Assembly: GCA_037976565.1 (NCBI GenBank)
Contig: CP137683.1
Location: 6,116,321 to 6,180,320 of the forward strand
Direction: 5' to 3'
Length of the DNA stretch: 64,000 nt
Origin: Mesocentrotus franciscanus
Taxonomy: Eukaryota; Echinodermata; Echinoidea; Camarodonta; Strongylocentrotidae
Shown here one piece after another: positions 45,483 to 56,200 of the stretch. The first letter of the stretch is position 1. Each line of letters starts with the position of its first letter. The notes under the pieces are model-generated. The model ran no database searches. It was not told where the DNA came from and saw only the letters and a list, made by a program, of their open reading frames with translations. Made by a program: the position numbers and the translations under genes.

Positions 45483-47694
45483 AGTATTATTATCATTGGT
45501 AGAAGTAGTGGTAGTAGCGGTATTATTATTATCATTAGTAGTAGTGGTAGTAGTGGTGGTAGTAGAAGTTGTAGTACTAGTACTAGCAGTAATTACAATA
45601 ATATTAATTAAATTAGTGATAACAATAATAACGATAATAATATTTATGATTAATAAATTAATAATGATAATGATAATGATAAAAATAGTATCAAGATAAA
45701 AACTCAATAAAATAATCATGCTCATTGACCCTTGTCATTACTACTAGCTATGTCATATAATATTTAACCAATCTAATAACCTGTACTACTTATTTATCTT
45801 CTATCTACAGCGGTATTTTTCACTACTGAAGAAACGACTACAGAAACTCCAGAAGGTGAATATGTTTTCCTTACATTCGAAATCTATATATCCTCTACAG
45901 TTTCGTAGACCCAGAGTATTTATCATATTATGTTAGTTCTGTTATGATCTATGTTGATAAATAACATAAAACACACAATTCTAGCCTGCTTCTCTTACCT
46001 TTCCACGTTTAAAGATAAAGACCAGTTCTGGTCACGCGATTGCATTGTGAAAGAAACGTTGTGGAATCGATCAGAAAAGGTTGATCATCTAGCATATAAG
46101 TATTGGTGTGTACTGCAAGGTTCTGGAATCATCAAAATGATAAGAAATTTGGCACAGTCTTGGTAAACTTACAAGCACTTTACACAGAAAGATGTATATG
46201 GGACTACGCGACCACGTGCGCGATATCTATTTGGTCCCAATAGATATAATAATTTACCAAATATATCAATTAGGCGGTTTCCCGACTTTCTCGGCAAAAT
46301 TTGTTTCATCACGTATTTATAGTCAAAACATATTCTTTCACATGATAGGTAATGAGAGCTTCCATTTCATTTTTTTTTGAGATAGGGGCGTTTCCAAAAC
46401 TGGTCTTTACCTTTAATGGAATAATAAGGAAACAAGTTATAAAAAATAATTGAAATATATGGTTTTGATCTAAAATTGCCTAGGTTTCTTGATGTCTTGT
46501 TCGCGCAATGCATTTCAAGAAAGTCATATAAGAGAGGTTAAACGAGTTCTTCTCTAATAACTTGGCAAACCGATTTAGCATTTTTTACGAGACAAGATGT
46601 CACCAGATTCTAAATATATTACACTTTTGGAAACATGGAGGAGAAGGTGGTCCAAAAACAGCTATTATTACAGGCATGCCATATATTTACCCCTAAAGGC
46701 TTCCTTCCCGAATTTGTTGAATTGCTCTACTAACACCAAACTGTATGTATTGTACGAGAATCTGAGATGCATTTTATGTAAATAGTTTATTAATAATTTA
46801 ATTTATAACAAAAAATAACCAAAGTATTACACCTTATTACCTTAGCAGGATCTACACCTAGTATTCCAGAAAGTACCACATAATCCTAAATAATGACCCT
46901 TGTCATTACTACCAGCTATGTCATATAATATTTAACCAATCTAATAACCTGTACTACTTATTTATCTTCTATCTAAAGCGGTATTTTTCACTTCTGAAGA
47001 AACGACTACAGAAACTCCAGAAGGTGAATATGTTTTCCTTACGTTCGAAATCTATATATCCTCTACAGTTTCGTAGACCCAGAGTATTTATCATATTATG
47101 TTAGTTCTGTTATGATCTAAGTTGATAAATAACATAAAACACACAATTCTAGCCTGCTTCTCTTACCTTTCCACGTTTAATGGAATAATGAGGAAATAAG
47201 TTATAAAAAATAATTCAAATATATGGTTTTGATCTATTAAAAATTGCTTAGGTTTCTTGATGTCTTGTTCGCGCAATGCATTTCAAGAAAGTCATATAAG
47301 AGATGTTAAACGAGTTCTTCTCTAATAACTTGGCAAACCGATTTAGCATTTTTGTGAGACAAGATGTCACAAGATTCCAAATATATTACACTTCTGGAAA
47401 CATGGAGGAGAAAGTAGTCCAAAAACAGCTATTATTACAGGCATGCCATATATTTACCCCTAAAGGATTCCTTCCCGAATTTGATAAATTGCTCTACCAA
47501 CACCACACTGTATGTATTGTACGAGAATCTGAGATGCATTGTATGTAAATAGTTTATTAATAACTTAATTTATAATAAAAAATAACCAAAGTATTACACC
47601 TTATTATATTACCTTAGGAGGATCTACACCTAGTATTCCAGAAAGTACCCCATAATTCTAAATAGCCAGGCCTTTTCTTTCATTTTAATAGGAA

Positions 47695-47766
<72 letters not shown>

Positions 47767-50700
47767 GAGTAGCTGTAGCAGCAGTAGTTGTAGTAGTAGT
47801 AGTAGTAGTAGTAGTAGAAGTAGTTGTAGTAGTATTAGTAGTAGAAGTAGTAGTAGTAGTAATAGTACCAGTAGTTGTAGTGGGATTAGTAGTAGTAGTA
47901 TTACATGTAGTAGAAATAGTCGAAAAGGATTAACAACAGTAGAAGTAGTGGTAGTAGAATACGAAACCTTTGCTTTTTTTTTAAATCAAGGGGCAGTTAG
48001 GATACGCTTCCTGTTTGTCCTGATTATTCTTGCATTCTTTTAAAAACAAAGATAGTATTCTTATGAATTCTTACGAACGAAAAATGTATAATTTACCTGA
48101 ATTGATAGAAATGTATGTATAAAGTGTTATAGTTGTTATGTTTAACAAAAATGTATGTGAGTTTGATTATTTTGTTGTAATGAAAACACCTGTTAAGGGT
48201 GAAAGAAAAAATTGTCTTTATGAATTATGTTTACTTTATATTCCTGATAGTAACAGAGCCATCTCCTGTTCCGTGTGAGTGTAATGGTCAGAGTTCCGGA
48301 TCTTCTGTAGGCATCGCAGTCTTAGCCATCCTGTTACTTGTGTCTATCATCATCAACGTCATTCAATTCATTGTGTGGAGAAGACAAGAAACAAGAACAG
48401 GTTCACTGAACTAACCACCCCCGTCACCCCCGAAAGTTCTTGGCCCATATTCACAAAGGAAGTTTAAATTTAACCCATGGTTTAAATCCTCATTTACATG
48501 ACCCATGGTCTAAGATTAGCGCAAAATAAGCGCGGCACAGTCAGAGGTCCAATATTAGACGCGCGCAAGGCAAGGTACGCTTATTTTGCGCTAATTTTTA
48601 AACCATGGGTTATGTAAATGAAGGTTTAAACCATTGGTTAGGTTAAACATCCTTTGTGAATTCGGGCCCTTGTGTTTCAAACCGATCCCACCTCCCAGAT
48701 AACAATTAAACTATACTTTCATCAAGTGGACATCTTTTCCTTATAATATGAAAACATTCCCAGGTAAAGAGGGTGGAGCTGGGTGAGGTTTAAGTTTTGT
48801 ATTACCCTTGTCATTTTTTGTCCATTTACAGCCCTCAAACTAGGTCTAGAAGTAACACCTACAAAACATATATATTAATCGCAAGGTTACTTTCCGAGAA
48901 AAATTGACCGAATTTGATAACTTCGATTGGGTATTATAATAGTCAATGTAAGCAGTAAACAAATAAAAGTATCCTTCAAACATATACCTTATGTTGATTC
49001 GTTCTATAATTTTTTTTATTTTATATTTGGCACATATCAATAATTTCACTCATCAGATTTGCGTGTAAATGATGAGTATTCTTGTACTTGTATCACTGAT
49101 CCACTTAGCATTCTATAAAATGAATAACGTCAGAAGATTTTTAAAAAATCAATCATAGGAATGATAGATTTTTATATATCCACAAAATATCATTGAGCTA
49201 AAATTAGTTTTGTAATAGTCCTAGCGACTGCATTATATTTTATGAAAGTGAATGGAAATGTTTTGATTTTATTGGACTATATACATATCATTCTGTGAAG
49301 TAATGTTTATTTTTATTGTAACATGCATAAAGAATTTAATTATCACAGATAAACTAAACCTCATCAGGATATCCTAATCAAGCTGACGAAATTAATATGT
49401 TAAAAGTTAATGGGCTATCATGCAAAGCCGATTCGTGTTACATGTATGTATTTACTCTTCATTGACTTGGTATTGCTTTAGCAGATTAAGGAAACATATT
49501 ACTGGAAATTGATAGCGGAGGTATCTTTTATTGCATATCATAACCTGTATCGCTTTCTCGAATGTATTTACCCATACCATATTAATACCTCAGGATAGTG
49601 CTCATTTAATAGAGACTAAGTTTACTTCCTTGTTGATAAATGTGTCATATTCCTCTTTTGTGCGCAGAAAATATATCAAAATATCTATATTTGCTTCTTT
49701 TTTTCCCCCTTCTTTTTACAGGTTTTGAAGCGTCACAGAAACCTGTTCCTAGGTGAGTATTTAGCAGTTTGAAATATTGAACCGAATATAAATATATATA
49801 TATATATATATATCGATTACACAAACACATGTGTCCGCCCGCACGCACGCAAACGCGCACACTTTTCTGGTGTTAATCGAGGATTCGTATGTGCACATCA
49901 GTACACACACGTATATATTCAAACATCCTACACCCTCTTCCACACACACACACACTCTCTCATACATACGCACACACACCAACATTCGGATGTAATTAAT
50001 ATGCGAAACCACCAAAATTATGAATGATATAATTTATCCTGTGTTTACATGTCAAATACGTAAACAAGTAAACTGAAACTCGAGTTTGTATTTATATGAA
50101 ACTCTCCACTTCAAGGGAATTGAAAAGAAGTTAATTTGAATGCAGAATGAAGACATATTTCGTAATGCGGGAAACGAAAATGATTAGGTATTTACTATAA
50201 CACACAAAATGAGCAACCCTTCTTTTATACGAGTATTTGGAAATTAGTTCTGTGAGATGGCTATGAGATGGCGCTGTACAATAAACAGTACTCCAGGGCA
50301 GAAAGTTTAACATTATAGTATCGATTTAAATGCCTTATAAAGGACCAACAATTTTTTTGTTTTTCTCAGAGATAAAAGATATGTATCCCATGAGGCGAAT
50401 GAGAACATGGCGTATGAAATGATTCAGACCGGAGATAGAGGTGAGAAAATATGTAAAATCAGTCAAAGGTTTACGAAGGAAAATTTATCCACAACATAAA
50501 TAGTGGAGATATTTACGGCTTTGTACGTGACCAAACAAACGTCTCATAGTTATACAAATACTATTTTACTAAATAATAATCATTTCGCCCTGAACTGTAC
50601 AATATATCGTAACTATCGAGTGCATTACTTTTTAATAATTGATTAAATTAGTAGTAGTATATTTTCCGAAGGAAACATTATAAGCTTAATCATTCTCCCC

Positions 50701-53205
50701 GATCAGTTTCTTGCTTGGCCTACCAACTCAATAGAGGTTTTAAATCTTACCTCTAATAATAGCCACTTTTTTAAATTGCAAATTCACATCCCCTCCCGTT
50801 CACACACGCACGCACACACAAACACACAATGATAAGCTTATGGTGAATACTCTTTCACTTTCATTTTATATTTCCAAAGAAAACTAGAATGATCATCCGA
50901 TGGTAGCCTTAACCCTTTTATAGAGTGTGAAAGATTGCATGCATTTGATCTTCCAAGTAATTGAACCTTTGTGATAATATTTTGTTTTTGTTTTATAGCA
51001 TACACAGCCCTGAAACTCGGTCCATCCCACTCTCCCATCATTGCTCCTGGAAACGTGACGTTTTTCAACAGACTCGGTTCAATCGGACGGGGTGACTTCG
51101 GCGAGGTATGGAAGGGAGAATTCCGCTCGAATCAAAGTCAATTAGACGTTGCTATCAGGCAAATTCCAGGTGAGGTTTTGCCAACCACTCCCTAAAAAAG
51201 ACAATGAGTTTAAAAGACCGAAAAGGCAAATCGCTTTCATGAATATCAATGTAGCCTAAAAAAACCTTAACCTTAATGAAAGGTTGTATTTATCATTAAA
51301 AAGCATTAAAGGCATTGTTTAACAATGCCAAATCTGAGATGCATGGCCCTACGTGTTATCAGGGTCTGTGATATGGTGTATTATTGAAGCCCTAACAAAA
51401 AAATGCTCTTCAAAATGATCATGAAGTGGCTCAAAAAAGTAATAAATCTTTGAGTGACCGGTTTATCATACTCATTTTCCCCAATAGACTGTAGTGTATA
51501 AAAAACGTTGGGAAAACGGTTTTGGAAATTTCGAATTCCAATCATAAATATCTTGATAATCAGACGGGCGATCGGCCTGTAAACGTCATGGGATTCCTGA
51601 CTGACCTTAAGGTTTGTAATTATGGTTGCAGCATGAGCTAAATCCAGGATTTTGTTTAGAATCTGAGGCAAAGATACACAATCCATTTAATAACACATCG
51701 CTTGAAAAGTAAGCCATGTATACATATATTATGTTCTCTTAGATCAAGTGACCAAATCCACCAACGTTCTTGAAGCCGTCAATGTACTTTCCGAGCTAGC
51801 GGATCACCCGAATGTTGTCAAGTGCCTGGGATATTGTCAAGAACAAGGTAAAACACCTCTTCCGGCAATTACAAATCTGTCGATTGTCTGCTCAATATCA
51901 TACATATTAATGTGAATATGATAATTTTATCTAATAACTTGGAACGCAACCTTTGGAAAATTCAGTATAGGTAAGGGTATGTAACATTTCTAGTAGGCTT
52001 CGCGCCTGAAGAAGTAGGAACCATTTAATCAGTAAAACAAGAAGGTCTTGGAAGAACAGTCCATTGTATTGGATAATTAATGTTTTTCCTTTACTATAAC
52101 GAGATGTTTGATGAAACACAATGTTACAGATGAGTTTCAACACGATCGCAATAGCTATTGTACACCCTGTGAAATCATTTTTTAGTAATATGTTATTGCC
52201 ATGTTCACACATTTAAATAGGTGACGCACAGGGCGATTAGAATGTCATAGATTGATTTATTCTGAAAGTAGGCGCTATCTTGTTTTTCATACATTTTTTT
52301 CTTCAATTGAACGAATGGCCCTTGATGCAGGTAGCATTCTGTATGAGTTCATCACTGGGGGTACCCTATTAACCCATCTACAGACTAGGGGGGTGCAATC
52401 CCAACCCACATACAGCAATCTCAAACCAAAGAGGGTCAGTCTCGATGAAGGTAGTCTACTCAACTTGGCTTGGCAAATTGCAAAAGGGATGCAATTTCTT
52501 GGATCAAAGAAGGTAACATTATTTCAAGACATGCATTTGAAGAAAAGAGGGAATACGATTTTTGTTTTAAAGGAGGGGAAAAATTAGGATTAATTTCGAA
52601 GCAGAGAAAAGGAGACAAGGGCGAGGGGCGGTTGTGAGTAAGTACGTTGAGGCCGAGGATAAGTTGGAGGAGGATGGAAATTATAAAAGTTGAGGAAGGA
52701 GGTGAAAGAAATGAAGGGACGATGCGAGAATGGTAGATGAGATTTATGATGAGAATGGTGATAATGAGCTCAGGCGAACTTCGCAGATAAATTATTTAAT
52801 AGGCTTTTTATTCATTTTTTGTTGTTGTTATTATTATTATTTTCATTATCTTTATTAGTTTATTTTTATTTTTATTTTTGTTTTACTATAGATCATCAAT
52901 GGAACTCTCTGCGCTCACAATGTGTTACTAGCTGATGGAAGGCAATGCAAGTTATCAGATTATGGACTATATTCATCATTGTTTAGTGACCAAGGTGTAA
53001 GTATTATCGGTTATATTCAATGATATATCGTGAGCATAAATATGGTACATCTATAATGATGACTTCAATCTTTTTCCCTCAAGAAAATATCGATACAAAA
53101 TTGAAACTAGGAAAACGCGACCATGGAATTATGTTTTATGATTTATGACGTTTGTTATTTTTTCCCTTTAATTATTCAACCCACAATAGTATACACATAT
53201 ATATG

Positions 53206-53255
<50 letters not shown>

Positions 53256-56200
53256 ATATATACCCTGATTACCACTACTTCTATTGACAGTGCTGTTTGT
53301 ATAGTTTTGCCATTTGCTATATTGTATATTATGTATTTTCCAATCTGTTTGTTAATTGTGAACAATTCAGCCATTGGCTGCTATTCACGATTTGTGTTAA
53401 ACCATGAATAAATGATAATACAGTATTTAATAGAAATGAAAAGAAAAACTGTAATTCACCATCCTCTGAATTTTAAAGTTAACACGATTTTCAACCTTTT
53501 TTGTATTTTCCAACTTTTCAGAAACCAACAAGATGGAGTTCACCTGAATCCATGGGTACTGGGGACCAATCAACATACGGAGATATCTGGTCTTTTGGTA
53601 TCGTCTTGTGGGAAATTGTGACATTGGGTAAAAAGAGAAACATATTATCACAAATAATTTTCGTTCCATCCTAAAGACCCTGAAATTATCATATAGTAAT
53701 GATGAAAATGATGATAAATAATAATAAAGATAATAACAAAAATAATAGTGATAATATTTTGTTACATAGGAAGCCTTATCAGCTTTACAGCTGTCCCTCC
53801 TCAGGGCCCTTTCTTTAATATTACCCTAGCAATATTAAAGCCAGGTGAGTAGAGTTGGTGGAGAGTGGCAAATATGGATGAACGTTTCACCAAAGGACGT
53901 TAGTGCCAGGCAGGGATTCGAAACCCCAACCCTTGGATTGAGAGTCAAAAGAATGAACCACTATACAACGTTCCCTCCACTTTACGTGGATCATATAGTG
54001 TTACGAACTAAAGTAGCAGATATCATTGTACAGTGTACTACAGTAATCAAATAGAAAATTATTGATATTTGTTTGGCGTATGTTAGGGACATAGAATTAC
54101 TTATTCTACTTTATAAGACCCACCGATAATATTTGCGATTTCTAATTCATTGTATTATTCCTATTGAAATACATGTCACAGATGTTAATACCATTTAGTC
54201 TAACGTTTTCCCACCAGTTCGGCGTGTACTATCAAAGGTTGGTAGAAAATTATATATGCTGATAAATCTAATTCCTCTCGAGACCTTAAGATGCCACTCA
54301 TTCATATATTGGATTAAATGTTTTACTTGTTATTTTTCTTTGATTATTTAAGGTGCGAGGCCATACCCTGATATGACCTTTGACACTGTCCAAACGGAGG
54401 TTGCCAATGGTTACCAGATGCCACGCCCTTGCCATTGTGGACAAGAAGTGTCAAGTATTATGTTTTTAGGCAGTCTTACTTTTTCTAATACGGATTGTTC
54501 CTTAATTGCCATAATCCACTTGACATACATGTTTTTTGTTTTCTTGTATTCTTACCGAGGTGTTTTTTTTACATACTGTTCATCATATATATTTACATCA
54601 ATTTACATTTTAAACATAATATAAAAGACAATAGTAATTAAATGAATGTTTCGTGAATAAGTTCATTGTGTTCCGTCAATAAAACACTTTGCTTATTTGC
54701 TATATGATATCGTAGTTTTTAATGTGAAATTAATAAACAGACTTTTACTATAATTATTATACTCTTCACCATCATAGAGAATTTGGATATACATTATGTT
54801 AACATGTTAACATGCAGTATATAATAGCCTATAACTAATGCTTTTTCATAATATCTATTTTCTCATAAAAGTAATTATAAAATAAGTTTTCAATAATTTC
54901 CCCCAAAATTCGAACCTTATTTTATTTTAACAACATATTAAAAGTTGTTTTTGTTCTTTACCTATATCACACTTGTCATTTTCCTTTATACGCCATCTGC
55001 ATATATTATGTTTTGATGGAAAGATATTATGCAATACTTTAAACTTAACTTGATTTATCCTATTATCTCCTTCTTGTTGAAATTTAAAATTGAATACTTT
55101 CTGCCAATTAAATGAAAAGGTAAATTCAAATAGTTTTTTCCCAGTAACGTTTACCAATTGGTTTCTGAAGTTTTTGTTAAAGGAGGGATAAATAAGAATG
55201 TTTCGCCTTCAAACTAAATATATCAACAAAATCTCTTGTAGCTAATTCTTTCAAATTTGAATTGTTTTGTTTACTACTTAATTTAACATTCTCTCGAATA
55301 CATCATTTATTTAATTAATAGTTTGGAAAACATTTCTTCAATTTTGCGTATTCGAACTAAAATAATAATTGATGAATACCAACTTTACTATTCAACAGAA
55401 GAATCGAATCTTTCCAACTTCCATTTTTATCACGTGCTCTACTTTACAAATTCCAGTTACATACCACTTTGAAAACAATAATGTAGAATTTGTAAATCAA
55501 ATATGAATTTTTTTCCGTAATATCTCATCTTTTATTTCTGTTACCTCAACTAAACCTCGATATTTAAATTCTGATCATGCATTAAGAATATTTAGATAAA
55601 ACTCTGGCAGTTTTTTTTGTTCACACAACATTTTCATATCTTTCTTATTTAAATATCTAAAGACATCTAGAAAAAGTCCGATCATTTCAATCCAATTTTT
55701 GAGTAATGATTTACATCTACAAATTGTTCATCCAATAACTTGCTCATCCAAGATAAGTACAAAGAATTTGTTTTCGATTCAATGTCTACCATATCAAGAC
55801 TTGACATACATGGTGATGATGTTATATATAACTGTTAGATTTCATGATGATGTTGATTATCAAATGCGGATATATTTCCCATCGGTATATATCTTGGGTA
55901 AAATAAGTTTAATATGATAAAAATTGATTCTGCTTTCCCTCCTTCGACTCTTTATTTGAATCTGAAAATAAAACGTTGTGACACTCCTGGTGGACTCAGT
56001 AAAAACGAGTCGGACAGGGTGCGCGCATGACATAATAAAATAAAACTATTAAAAATGCTGTTGCACATGCACTTTGAATACGTGAGTTTGGGTTTTTTGT
56101 CTTTGTATTATATTAATTTCACTTCTTTTCTTCAGTATTTCTACTAGATAAGTATCGACTGTTTCTTATCTTTCAGGTATACGGTCATGTCTGGTTGTTG

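Larger units (their letters stand above)
35579..47023 (+). repeat. Array of tandemly duplicated genomic units, each with a 45-nt Thr/Glu/Pro exon
   Basis: Five 45-nt exons (37099, 38226, 43898, 45811, 46979) encode variants of VFFTTEETPTETPE, each framed by a pyrimidine tract plus AG and by G|GTGAATATG. A diverged 31-nt first member lies at 35579-35609. Each exon starts and ends in phase 1, so any number can be included without breaking the frame. The flanks repeat too: TTGACCCTTGTCATT upstream, then downstream TACATTCGAAATC, TGATCTCAGTTGATAAATA, TTGATGTCTTGTTC, CCCCTAAAGGCTTCC, an acceptor plus GGATCTACACCTAG block, and a (GTA)n tract. Unit size without insertions is about 1.1-2 kb. Acceptors are TAG or CAG, except the last (CTAAAG), which is weaker. 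Confidence 0.85.

Noticed and set aside
54373..54624. Open frame extending the kinase exon past 54449
   Set aside because: The continuation after 54449 is intronic and hydrophobic; splicing at GT 54450 joins in phase to YTVMSGCW at 56177, the expected next kinase motif.
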